39,978 nucleotides of DNA from positions 1 to 39,978 of the forward strand of contig CAMAZH010000026.1 of assembly GCA_945863035.1 (NCBI GenBank), given 5' to 3'. Source of the stretch: Chitinophaga pinensis (lineage in GTDB: Bacteria; Bacteroidota; Bacteroidia; Bacteroidales; GCA-2748055). The notes below the pieces were generated by a model. It had not been told where the DNA came from. It saw nothing but the letters and a program-made list of their open reading frames with translations, and searched no databases. Every line of letters starts with the position of its first letter. Position 1 is the first letter of the stretch. Both the position numbers and the translations under genes were made by a program. Shown here piece after piece: positions 8,930 to 17,286 of the stretch.

Positions 8930-10600
8930 ATGAATCAAACTTGTTTACAAGTAACACAAACACGAATGAAGAAAAACATGGAGTTTCATCCGACCATATT
9001 AAGAAATAATTTTCGGATAATTAAATCAATCATCCCATTCATGGTTGCAATAACAATATCATCCTCAATTCATGCACAAAACACAACAACAAAAAGCAAT
9101 GCACAGATTGAAGCTGAAAAAAAATTTGAAATCAATCTGCGCGAAAAACTTAATAATGCTGAAAAACCCAACCTGAATGGAAAATACAAGGCCGACTTCG
9201 AATCTCTGAAACAATACCAGATTCCGGCATGGTACGAGGATGCAAAATTCGGAATCTTCATCCATTGGGGCATTTTCTCTGTGCCGGCTATTTACGACTG
9301 TTGGTACGGCTACTGGATGTACCGCGAACCACAGGATATGCTCAGCGACTGGTTTCGTCAACATAAATATGCAGCCACTCGTCCGCATCATTTAAAATAT
9401 TATGGTCCTACGGATAAGTTCGGGTATAAAGATTTTATCCCGATGTTCAAAGCTGAATATTTTAATGCAACTGACTGGGTGAAACTTTTTAAAGAGTCCG
9501 GTGCAAAATACGTGGTGCCTGTTGCTGAATTTCACGATATGTTTCTAATGTATAACAGCGAGCTCTCGCGATGGAATTCTGTAAATATGGGTCCCAAGCG
9601 CGATGTGGTGGGCGAGTTACGAAAAGAAGTACTGGCGCAGGGATTGAAATTTGGCGTATCATCGCACCGACTGTTTCATCATGATGAAGCATACTATAAC
9701 CATAACGGTAAAAACGATGTAGATGATCCGCAGTACTGGGACTTATACTGGAAGCCCTTTAAAAACCCAAAAGTAGAAGACACTTTGTATATTGAAGAAT
9801 CGATGGCACGTGCTGTTGAGTTGGTAAACAACTACCAACCCGACCTATTTTGGTTTGACGCCGGCACCTATAAACCTCAGTTCAAAGATTATTGCCAGAC
9901 TATTGCAGCTCATTATTACAATCAGGCCGAAGCCTGGAAAAAGCCGGGCGTGGTGATCAACTACAAATGGGGTACCTATCCTGAAGGAACCGCTGTGCTT
10001 GACCTCGAGGCCAGCAAGATGGATTCGGTTCACTATCCTTTTTGGCAAACAGACATGAGTATGAATGAAGAGTGGGGCTATTCCTCGCAGGAAAACTATA
10101 AAACAGCTGAACAGCTCATCCATACACTGATCGACATTGTAAGCAAAAATGGTTCATTGCTGCTAAACATCTCTCCCCGTGCCGATGGTCATATTCCTTA
10201 CGAACAACAGGACCGCCTGCTCGCTATAGGAGTATGGCTCAAAGTTAATGGTGAAGCTATCTATGGTACACGACCATTTAAAAACTTTGGTGAAGGTCCT
10301 ACCAAATCCACAACGGATATGGTACAACAATTTACGGCAAAAGATATTCGCTACACCACAAAAGGAAAAACATTGTATGCCATTACAATGGACTGGCCAA
10401 CCGAAACAGTAAAAATGAATCTGCCAACAGTAAAATCAAAAACAGCCGATGCAAAAATAACATTAATTGGCTATGATAAACCTTTACAATATAAAATTGA
10501 AAACGAAAAATTATTTGTGGAATTTCCAAAACTCAATCCGTATCAGCGTGCCTGTAAATATGCGTATGTATTGAAGATTGAAGGTTTTGAAATAAAATAA
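8930..10600 (+). CDS. Secreted GH29 alpha-L-fucosidase
   Basis: About 556 residues from the ATG at 8930, 10 bp after the previous stop codon; an in-frame ATG at 8966 is an equally possible start and leaves a shorter lead before the signal segment (IPFMVAITISSSIHAQ). The body is a GH29 TIM barrel: AKFGIFIHWGIFSVPA at its start, then PVAEFHDMF, MGPKRDVVGELR and GLKFGVSSHR, and the nucleophile D310 (numbered from 8930) in LFWFDAG. A GH29-type beta-sandwich closes the protein. The enzyme hydrolyses terminal alpha-L-fucosyl residues, acting in the periplasm or at the surface. Together with the GH95 remnant and the DUF5703 gene it makes a small fucose-oriented cluster. The acid/base, which varies in GH29, cannot be named with certainty. 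Confidence 0.9.
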   Translation: MNQTCLQVTQTRMKKNMEFHPTILRNNFRIIKSIIPFMVAITISSSIHAQNTTTKSNAQIEAEKKFEINLREKLNNAEKPNLNGKYKADFESLKQYQIPAWYEDAKFGIFIHWGIFSVPAIYDCWYGYWMYREPQDMLSDWFRQHKYAATRPHHLKYYGPTDKFGYKDFIPMFKAEYFNATDWVKLFKESGAKYVVPVAEFHDMFLMYNSELSRWNSVNMGPKRDVVGELRKEVLAQGLKFGVSSHRLFHHDEAYYNHNGKNDVDDPQYWDLYWKPFKNPKVEDTLYIEESMARAVELVNNYQPDLFWFDAGTYKPQFKDYCQTIAAHYYNQAEAWKKPGVVINYKWGTYPEGTAVLDLEASKMDSVHYPFWQTDMSMNEEWGYSSQENYKTAEQLIHTLIDIVSKNGSLLLNISPRADGHIPYEQQDRLLAIGVWLKVNGEAIYGTRPFKNFGEGPTKSTTDMVQQFTAKDIRYTTKGKTLYAITMDWPTETVKMNLPTVKSKTADAKITLIGYDKPLQYKIENEKLFVEFPKLNPYQRACKYAYVLKIEGFEIK

Positions 10601-10606
10601 AAAAGG

Positions 10607-10930
10607 ATGTAGTTTGTCATTTTTATCATATTGCTCTCTGTGACTAAATGCTGCTTTTCACAGCAGACATCACAACCCATCGAATTTTCAAAAGCCGGAT
10701 TTTATACGATGTCCGATTGTGGTCGCGAAGTATTTGATTTTAACATAGGTTGGCGCTTCTTAAAGGGTGTGGCCGAACAGGCTCGTATGCCTGATTTTAA
10801 TGATTCTTCATGGAATATTGTAAATACTCTTCAGCCCAATGCCAGCGGATGTGTGAATTATCAGGGGGAAGCCTGGTACCGTAAACACTTCAATGCAAAT
10901 GTTAAATTGAAAGGAAAAGTCAACTACCCA
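10607..10930 (+). pseudogene. Broken GH2 gene: stop at codon 2 and 3' end lost to an IS remnant
   Basis: After AAAAGG an ATG at 10607 is followed at once by TAG. The same frame then reads FVIFIILLSVTKCCFSQQ, a normal signal peptide. Next comes the start of a GH2 jelly-roll domain: REVFDFNIGWRFLKG, FNDSSWNIVN and GEAWYRKHFN. The similarity stops near 10920-10935, where a transposase remnant on the other strand begins. About 100 of an expected 800-1000 codons remain. Both the nonsense codon and the truncation mark it as dead. A TTG-initiated reading frame from 10631 to 11377 exists only because the reverse complement of the IS remnant happens to be open. Confidence 0.75.
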
Positions 10931-11290
10931 CATTATTGTCCATCTATATTTATAAATCAAGGCGACTTCTTCCGCCGTAATATCCCAATTGTTCGTGACG
11001 AATTTGTATTTTCGCCCCTGTTCGTCACGATAGTAAACCAATCGAAGGCAAAGTGTCATTTCCTGTTTCTCCTTTTTATATTTCAGGTGGATATGGTCAA
11101 CGCGGTATACCCCATGTTCTTCTTTGCCAAGCGGTTTTTCAAAAAGAGTTTCCTGAACTTAGGCTCTGGCATTATCTTTCAACCTGCACACGAAATAGAC
11201 CTGTTCATCTGTCCATTCTGCAAACTGCCTGTAATAGTTATAGGCTTTGTCGAAGACCAAACTGTTTTAGTCGATTATGAGCGCAAAAGC
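10930..11290 (-). mobile_element. Degenerate IS4-type transposase fragment
   Basis: On the minus strand the sequence reads LVFDKAYNYYRQFAEW, VYFVCRLKDNARA, a stop, VQETLFEKPLGKEEHG, LRLVYYRDEQGRKY and KFVTNNWDITAEEVALIYKYRW. This is the C-terminal catalytic region of an IS4-family DDE transposase (DDE_Tnp_1): the second catalytic Asp is in FDKAY, and the YKYRW motif normally precedes the catalytic Glu, which is missing here. Internal stops and the absence of both ends show it is a relic. It is fused to the cut end of the GH2 fragment. Positions 11290-11373 are probably more of the same element but too decayed to read, and no terminal inverted repeats are evident. Confidence 0.75.
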
Positions 11291-11373
11291 CTGAAAACAT
11301 TGAAACAAAACCAGTTTAATATGTGTTATGCGCATACCCCGGTTAAATTTAAATCTAACAAAAAAAAGAAGAA

Positions 11374-12321
11374 ATGAGGAAAAGTGATCGTAGAGAGTTT
11401 GTGAAAAACATTGCCGGCTTGGCAATTGGAGCTTCAATTTTACCACTTATGGGTAGCACAGAAGTTGATTATAGAAAACAAAAAAGAGTACTTGGAAGAA
11501 CAGGAGAAAAAGTATCGATTTTAGGCATTGGCGGTTTCCATGTTGGAGATCCCTCAGTTCCCGAAGAAATAGCAATTGAGATTATCAGAACAGCCATAGA
11601 TCGTGGAGTAAATTTTATGGACAATGCCTGGTCGTATAAAGATGGCCGGAGCGAAATCCTTATGGGGCGTGCCCTTCGCGATGGATACAGAGAGAAAGTT
11701 TTACTTATGACCAAAATTATGGCTCGTACGGTTGAGGAAGCGAAACAACAAATGGAAACCAGTTTAAACAGGTTTAAAGTGGATAAAGTGGATTTGCTGC
11801 AATTCCATGCAATTGCAAATAATGACGATGTGGATGCCATCTATAAAAAAGGATTGATAAAATGGGCAGAAGAACAACGAAGCCAGGGGGTATTTAAATA
11901 TATCGGTTTTACTGGTCATGGCGATCCCAAAGCACACATAGATATGATTCAACGGGATTATCCCTGGGATACGGTGCAAATGCCGCTTAATATTGGTGAC
12001 TTTCACCGAAGTGTTAGTTTTGAACACGATGTTTTACCACTGGCCATTGAAAAAAATATCGGGGTGATTGGAATGAAATCCAATGGGATGGGGAATCTTG
12101 GTAAGTCTGGTATTGCAAAACCAACAGAAGGCTTGCAATATGCCATGAGCTTGCCTGTATCAACAGTAGTGTCGGGTATCGATTCTCTTGAAATACTTGA
12201 AGAGAACCTGGGAGTATTTGAGAGTTTTCAACCCTTATCAAGAACTGAAAAAATGAATTTGCTTAACAGAAGTAAAGGAAAATCAGATCTGATTGAGCAT
12301 TACCTGAGTAATCCAACTTAA
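11374..12321 (+). CDS. Tat-exported aldo/keto reductase
   Basis: 315 residues. The start SDRREFVKNIAG followed by a weakly hydrophobic stretch (LAIGASILPLMG) fits a twin-arginine signal, so the folded, cofactor-loaded enzyme probably works in the periplasm. The rest is an aldo/keto reductase with the usual catalytic tetrad: D83 and Y88 in FMDNAWSY, K114 in LMTK and H145 in LLQFH. These enzymes reduce carbonyls, or oxidise sugars or alcohols, with NAD(P)H. The gene starts directly after the IS relic and ends 3 bp before a 60-bp repeat. A role in modifying a glycan-derived sugar is inferred only from context. How a periplasmic member obtains its cofactor is not evident. Confidence 0.85.
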   Translation: MRKSDRREFVKNIAGLAIGASILPLMGSTEVDYRKQKRVLGRTGEKVSILGIGGFHVGDPSVPEEIAIEIIRTAIDRGVNFMDNAWSYKDGRSEILMGRALRDGYREKVLLMTKIMARTVEEAKQQMETSLNRFKVDKVDLLQFHAIANNDDVDAIYKKGLIKWAEEQRSQGVFKYIGFTGHGDPKAHIDMIQRDYPWDTVQMPLNIGDFHRSVSFEHDVLPLAIEKNIGVIGMKSNGMGNLGKSGIAKPTEGLQYAMSLPVSTVVSGIDSLEILEENLGVFESFQPLSRTEKMNLLNRSKGKSDLIEHYLSNPT

Positions 12322-12324
12322 TTA

Positions 12325-12384
12325 TAAATTCAACTTACAGATACAAGGATATTCAAATATGAGAAGTATGTTAGTTAAAAGGAA
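12325..12384 (+). repeat. 60-bp direct repeat, copy 1 (left boundary of an 11.3 kb block)
   Basis: Matches 23623-23682 over 60 bp with one mismatch and no gaps; similarity stops sharply on both sides. The repeat contains AAGGATATTCAAATATG, i.e. a plausible ribosome binding site 9 nt before an ATG. In this copy the ATG opens only nine codons before TAA. It starts 3 bp after the stop of the aldo/keto reductase gene. It may be the residue of a gene start copied to two places, or a recombination site. Confidence 0.9.
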
Positions 12385-12426
12385 ATAATTTAATATCCTG
12401 TTTTACAAAATACGAGCCTGAATTAT

Positions 12427-12675
12427 TCACGGACTGCATTGTTTATCTTTCAAAACCGCCCATGCCCATGTCGCTGCCGGATTGCCATTCCACACAAACA
12501 AATGCCCATCGGATGCAAAGCTAATATCATCCTCACTGATTAAATTTGTCATATCAGCTTTAAACCATGTTGCTTGATTGTTATAGCTGGAATTGATTTC
12601 CAATTCATAGTAGGAATGAAAAGAAACTGATAATTCATGAAGCCAAAGGAAACTATATTGATTTTTCTGCAACAA
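12427..12675 (-). pseudogene. Fragment of an unrecognised protein, homologous to the left-edge remnant
   Basis: An 82-codon minus-strand open frame whose latter part (NNQATWFKADMTNLIS, DDISFASDGHLFVWNGN, ATWAWAVLK) is homologous to the broken copy at positions 1-110. Conservation at amino-acid level between the two copies indicates real former coding sequence. The first 30 residues of the frame look random, and no upstream continuation or start region is evident, so this is probably the 3' end of a larger lost gene. I do not recognise the family. The rest of the 12322-12928 gap holds the 60-bp repeat to its left and the duplicated leader to its right. Confidence 0.45.
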
Positions 12676-12799
12676 GCCAGAATTTCATTATTTACCTGAA
12701 TAGCAAATTGCTTGATACACAGTTAAAATACAGAGGCGAAAATCTGGAAATGCCTTTAATAAAATAAAACCTGTAAATATGAAAAAAGCATTGGGCGTA

Positions 12800-12943
12800 T
12801 TCCATATGACCCGTAAAAAATTAAAAAATAAACAGATGAAACAAGCCATGGCAATAATCTTGACACACAGAGCAATGATATTCTGCATTGAGAGTTCCAT
12901 GTAACCCGTAAAAAATAAATAATAACACATGAAACGAACCATT
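12800..12943 (+). repeat. Tandem-duplicated leader before the DUF4450 gene
   Basis: Two imperfect direct copies: 12800-12848 and 12895-12941. Each starts TTCCAT, continues with A/T changes into ACCCGTAAAAAAT, an A-rich stretch, then an ATG followed by AAAC(A/G)A(A/G)CCA. The second copy carries the real start codon at 12929. The first copy carries an equivalent ATG at 12836 that opens only a short frame. A 41-codon frame (12779-12904) spans the first copy; it has no recognisable product. The duplication covers the 5' leader and first codons of the gene. Confidence 0.65.
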
Positions 12944-15900
12944 TATTTCTTACTTCTTGTTATAATAATAATCAATCCATTGTTGACATCTGGGCAAGAA
13001 AAGTCAGGCAATACTTCCAATTACCATGCTGTTAACGGAGCTATTGTCGGAAACAACACCGGTCGTTATAATAACCGTCCTCTTTACATTAATAACTCCA
13101 ATGCATTCGTCCTTACCGGCGATCAGCCTATTGGTCGGATGGCTCAGGATCAATACGTGTATGGCACATTTATGCTGGCCATAGTGAGAGAAGGCAAAGC
13201 CAAATGGTTGCAGCAGTGTGATCAAATAATATCTATCTACAATCCCGGCAGGATGAGTTGGGAGATGAGCGACAAGGCCTTCCCCGGCTTGAAAATCATT
13301 CTCGAGATGGTGCCGATGGCATCAACAACCGGGATGGCTGTTAAAGTGAACGCACAGGGTACAGAGCCAGGTGATAAACTAATATGGACTTTTGGCGGGG
13401 CTCAGTGGCGAAAGAATCAAAATCTTTCGTGGAAATTTGACGTAATGGGCCAACCCGAGTTGCTTACCTGGGGATTTGTTTCGGAAGATTGCAGTAACAA
13501 CAAAATTGAAATCTCTGGTAAAACATCATTCGTAAGTTTGATGGACAGCACATCCACCAAAAAGCTGTTTACCGTTGCCGGAAGCTGCAGCTCATCAGGA
13601 GTTGCAGATGCCGGAGAAGCTTCAGAATGGAGTAATGCTGCCGTATTTGGGCAATCAAAAGCAAATAGATTGCCTATATTAAAAGGAACGGTTATTCTCG
13701 ATAAAACGAAAACAATTTATTGGGCTTTTGAAGCGTTTACCCTTAACAGGATTGACAATCCAGATTTATCGCAGGTTAACAATTCTGAGAATGCTTTTTC
13801 TGAAGGAATAAAACGCACCGAATCTTTTCAAAGCAGATTAAAAATTAACACCCCTGACGCATACTTAAATGCGGTAGCCGCAGCATCGGTAGCCGCAGTT
13901 GATGGCACCTGGTATCCACCGGTTTTTGTACACGGGGGTATGCAATGGAACATGCGATTTCCAGGTTGGCGCACCATCTTTGGCGGAACCATGTATGGTT
14001 GGCATGACAGGGTGAAAGACCAAGCGAAATTTTATTGCGATTCTCAAATTAAAACATCGGATAAAAAAGAGGCCAAAGCTGATCCTGCTACACTGCTTAC
14101 AGGACAGCATCCCGACTCCAGGTTTTACGGCGTTGGTCGCATCAGCATGGATCAAAATTTCTATAACATGCAGACCCAGTTCTTTGACCAGATTGTTGAA
14201 GAATATCGCTGGACGGCCGATCCCAATCTGGGGAAATTCTTTCGCGAGGCCCTCGAATTGCATTTAATCTGGGTGCGAGATTGTTTTGATCCTGATGGTG
14301 ATGGCGTTTACGAAAGTTATATTAATTCCTGGCCATCCGATTCGCAGTGGTATAACGGCGGCGGCACAGCTGAAGAAACCAGTTATGCTTACCGTGGTCA
14401 TCTGGCAGCAAGGGATATGGCTCGCAATGCAGGAGATGCTGAAGCGGAGAAGTATCACAACCTGATGCTTGAAAAAATTAAAAAGGGCTTTTTTGAGATG
14501 TTATGGATTCAGCAAAAAGGGCACTCTGGCGCTTATCGCGAACAAGGTGGTCATGAACGCTTGCATGAAGACCCCTGGCTTTACAGCATTTTTCTTCCGA
14601 TAGATGTCGGCTTAACTTCACCGTTGCAATCTATCGAATCCGTTTATTATACCGAATGGGCATTGCAAAACGACCGTATGCCTTATGGTGGTCGTCAGGT
14701 ATGGGCATCCAATTGGGTTCCTTCCATTTGGTCGGTTCGTGAATTATGGCCCGGCGACAATTACCACCTAGCCCTTAGTTATTTTAAGAGCGGCTTGCCC
14801 AATGATGGATACGATATTTTCAGGGGAACATTTTTGCGAACAGCTTTTAACCATCTCTCTCCTGGTAACCTAGGAGGCGTTCAGGGTGGTGTTGATTTTG
14901 GCGATTGCACACATACTTTTACCCGGACTTTAGTATCTGGGCTTTTTGGATATCATCCCGATTATCCGAATGGAAATGTAGAAATAGCTCCTCAATTTCC
15001 AACCGAATGGAACCATGCTTCTATCGAGATACCTGATGTGAAAATTGCATTCAATCGCGAAGGGAACAAAATCAATTATTCTATCAAATTAAACCGCCTG
15101 GCAAATATCAACCTTGTGTTACCTGTTTCAGGCGAAGGAATTAATAATGTTACCGTGAATGGGGTTCCCGTTAAATGGGAATTGCTTGCAGGAGTAGGTC
15201 TCAGTTTGATAAATATCAATCTTCCTCAATCGGATAAAGCCGATGTGGTGATTGAATTGAAGAAATCATTGCCGTATTATGCAGCAGTTTTTCTGGAAGG
15301 AAATGTCGGTGAAATTATTAAAATCAGCACGAAAGATGCCAGAATCATTTCGGTTGAAGACCCACAGTCAGTCTTTGAACAGGAGAAACTGGAAAACGGA
15401 ATGCTTACAGCTAAGCTATCCAGTCATGTAGGTTTTCATACGATAGTAGCATTGGTAAAAGCAGGTGAAGCTCCGCAAACGAGGGTTTTTCGTATCAAGG
15501 TGAATGATCCGGCTGGCGTGGCTAAAGAGGCAGCACGTTATGTAAGCACAGTTCCGGCAAATGCAAAATGGGAGAATATCAATATCAGCTCTCTTTTTAA
15601 TGCTGATATTACTACTGTCTATCAGCAAAAATATCTCGAACCCAGAACCAACACTGTTTCTGTCAGGTTGGGAACAGATGGCTATTCCCCGTGGACTTTC
15701 CCTTACTGGGGCGGGAAACCTCCTACCATTAAATTGGACAATGTAAAAAAAATGTTGAATGATCAATCCTGTTTTATGACACAACAAGGAGTTTCTTTCC
15801 TTTGGAATGCAGGAGAGAAAAATATATCGTTTACCTCCATGTGGAACAACTATCCGAAAAAGATTGAATTTCCGGTCAATAAAAAAGGCGATGCTATTTA

Positions 15901-16273
15901 CTTCCTGATAGCCGGATCGACCAATGTCATGCAGTGCCAGATTGCCAACGCAGTTATACGGCTCTATTATGCCGATGGACAGACAGATTCGCTGGAACTG
16001 ATACCTCCTGTAAATTATTGGAATTTGAGTCCCATCAGTCCTCACCCAACAGGCCCGGGACAAATCAGTCCAACTGACTACACAATTGATGTGAACCGCT
16101 TTTGTTTGCCGGAAAAATTACCTGAGGTCGTGGTTCTGGGAGAGAATTGTCGCGCCATGCTTTTAAATTTGAAATTGCGTGCCGGCGTTGAACTAAAATC
16201 GATTTCTCTCGAAACGCTCTCGCAAGAAGTGGTTGTAGGTTTATTAGGCATTACGGTAATGAGTTTAAAATAA
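12929..16273 (+). CDS. Secreted DUF4450-domain protein with alpha/alpha-barrel, putative glycosidase
   Basis: 1114 residues with a signal peptide (about 1-22, FLLLVIIIINPLLTSGQ). Residues about 30-250 match what I know of DUF4450, found in Bacteroidetes glycan loci: GRYNNRPLYINN, FVLTGDQPIGRM and YGTFMLAIVREGKAKWL. The middle (about 310-680) reads as an alpha/alpha barrel with many Trp and acidic residues: MQWNMRFPGWRTIFGG, DPDGDGVYESYINSW, GGGTAEETSYAYRGH, YGGRQVWASNWVPS and RELWPGDNYHLALSY. About 700-1114 holds several beta domains. No T9SS tail or lipobox is visible, so it is probably periplasmic. Function is unproven: the fold and the neighbouring GH43 gene 34 bp downstream suggest a glycosidase. 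It is the first gene inside the repeat-bounded block and is probably the head of an operon running to the TonB receptor. Confidence 0.72.
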   Translation: MKRTIYFLLLVIIIINPLLTSGQEKSGNTSNYHAVNGAIVGNNTGRYNNRPLYINNSNAFVLTGDQPIGRMAQDQYVYGTFMLAIVREGKAKWLQQCDQIISIYNPGRMSWEMSDKAFPGLKIILEMVPMASTTGMAVKVNAQGTEPGDKLIWTFGGAQWRKNQNLSWKFDVMGQPELLTWGFVSEDCSNNKIEISGKTSFVSLMDSTSTKKLFTVAGSCSSSGVADAGEASEWSNAAVFGQSKANRLPILKGTVILDKTKTIYWAFEAFTLNRIDNPDLSQVNNSENAFSEGIKRTESFQSRLKINTPDAYLNAVAAASVAAVDGTWYPPVFVHGGMQWNMRFPGWRTIFGGTMYGWHDRVKDQAKFYCDSQIKTSDKKEAKADPATLLTGQHPDSRFYGVGRISMDQNFYNMQTQFFDQIVEEYRWTADPNLGKFFREALELHLIWVRDCFDPDGDGVYESYINSWPSDSQWYNGGGTAEETSYAYRGHLAARDMARNAGDAEAEKYHNLMLEKIKKGFFEMLWIQQKGHSGAYREQGGHERLHEDPWLYSIFLPIDVGLTSPLQSIESVYYTEWALQNDRMPYGGRQVWASNWVPSIWSVRELWPGDNYHLALSYFKSGLPNDGYDIFRGTFLRTAFNHLSPGNLGGVQGGVDFGDCTHTFTRTLVSGLFGYHPDYPNGNVEIAPQFPTEWNHASIEIPDVKIAFNREGNKINYSIKLNRLANINLVLPVSGEGINNVTVNGVPVKWELLAGVGLSLININLPQSDKADVVIELKKSLPYYAAVFLEGNVGEIIKISTKDARIISVEDPQSVFEQEKLENGMLTAKLSSHVGFHTIVALVKAGEAPQTRVFRIKVNDPAGVAKEAARYVSTVPANAKWENINISSLFNADITTVYQQKYLEPRTNTVSVRLGTDGYSPWTFPYWGGKPPTIKLDNVKKMLNDQSCFMTQQGVSFLWNAGEKNISFTSMWNNYPKKIEFPVNKKGDAIYFLIAGSTNVMQCQIANAVIRLYYADGQTDSLELIPPVNYWNLSPISPHPTGPGQISPTDYTIDVNRFCLPEKLPEVVVLGENCRAMLLNLKLRAGVELKSISLETLSQEVVVGLLGITVMSLK

Positions 16274-16307
16274 AATTTGAAATAATTGATGATAAAATAA
16301 TAATCGT

Positions 16308-17273
16308 ATGCACAGACAAATCCCTTTACTAATAGGATTTTTGGTTTTGATAGTTGGATGTAATCATAAGCCAGAATATAAAAATCCGGTTATTCATCAC
16401 AACAGCCCCGATCCTGGAGTCTATTACCATGAAGACAATCAGACTTGGTATGTTTATACCACCGACAGATTTGCTGCCAAATCAAAAGACCTTGTTAACT
16501 GGACGCCTTTAGATACAGCAAAGATATTTTCATCGTTGGGCGAAGGCGAAATCTGGGATCCTGTTTTAAACAAACGCGATGATGGTTATCTCTATCTTAA
16601 CTATACGTTGAATCAGCGATTATATGTGGCAAGGGGAAAATCACCAGAAGGACCATTTGAGTATCATGCCGGTCCTCTGGTTGATCACTGGTCTATTGGA
16701 GCTGATTACTTTAAAGATGATGATGGGAAAGAGTATCTGTATTGGAGTGAAGGTGGTTGCGAAGGTACTTCAGGTCCCTGGATGGGCGAGCTTGTAAACA
16801 ACATGACAGCCCTTGCCAATGTGCAACATTTATTTAACAATGCTGATGTGGGAAAGTGGGTTACTGAGTGTGTGGTTGAAGGTCCTTTCATGTTGAAGCA
16901 CAAGGGAATTTATTATCTTACTTTCACCGGAAATGCAACAGGCCCCAATTATGCTTTTGGCTATGCAACAGCAGCTTCGCCACAAGGTCCGTTTACCATG
17001 TATAAAGGTAATCCCCTGTTTAAATCGACGGGAAATTTTATTGGCCCCGGCCATGTTGGATTCAGAAAATCAAGCGATGGAAACCACTTGTTTGCTTTTT
17101 ATCACAGTGGCTATAAAACCTGGCCGGATGGAAGATATACCTGTGTTGTAAAAGCTCAGTTTAAACCAGATCCAAATGGCGGGATTGATATTTTAGATGT
17201 GCCGGCTCCGTCGGATAGTTTACTACACTATCCAGAGTATGAAAAAATAAAAAACAAAAATAGAAATCAATAA
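16308..17273 (+). CDS. GH43-family lipoprotein glycosidase
   Basis: 321 residues. The start (IPLLIGFLVLIVGC) is a lipoprotein signal with the lipidated Cys at 18. The remainder is a single five-bladed beta-propeller of GH43 type: catalytic base D35 in SPDPGVYY, pKa-modulating Asp in IGADYFKDDDG (D133) and general acid E191 in VVEGPFM. GH43 enzymes usually remove beta-xylosyl, alpha-L-arabinofuranosyl or beta-galactosyl residues; the sequence does not settle which. There is no C-terminal beta-sandwich, so this is a minimal one-domain form. It follows the DUF4450 gene by 34 bp, and the next gene starts 13 bp later, consistent with one transcript. Confidence 0.87.
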   Translation: MHRQIPLLIGFLVLIVGCNHKPEYKNPVIHHNSPDPGVYYHEDNQTWYVYTTDRFAAKSKDLVNWTPLDTAKIFSSLGEGEIWDPVLNKRDDGYLYLNYTLNQRLYVARGKSPEGPFEYHAGPLVDHWSIGADYFKDDDGKEYLYWSEGGCEGTSGPWMGELVNNMTALANVQHLFNNADVGKWVTECVVEGPFMLKHKGIYYLTFTGNATGPNYAFGYATAASPQGPFTMYKGNPLFKSTGNFIGPGHVGFRKSSDGNHLFAFYHSGYKTWPDGRYTCVVKAQFKPDPNGGIDILDVPAPSDSLLHYPEYEKIKNKNRNQ

Positions 17274-17286
17274 ATTGACAGAAACA

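Noticed and set aside
10631..11377. A 248-residue open frame read as one protein
   Set aside because: Its first third is a GH2 N terminus and the rest is the reverse complement of a transposase remnant; the initiation codon would be an internal TTG after a TAG.
12779..12904. 41-codon frame as a real small gene
   Set aside because: It spans one copy of a duplicated leader, has no clear ribosome binding site and no recognisable product; kept only as an observation.
15416..16063. 215-residue minus-strand frame
   Set aside because: Antisense shadow of the DUF4450 gene; no recognisable motif.
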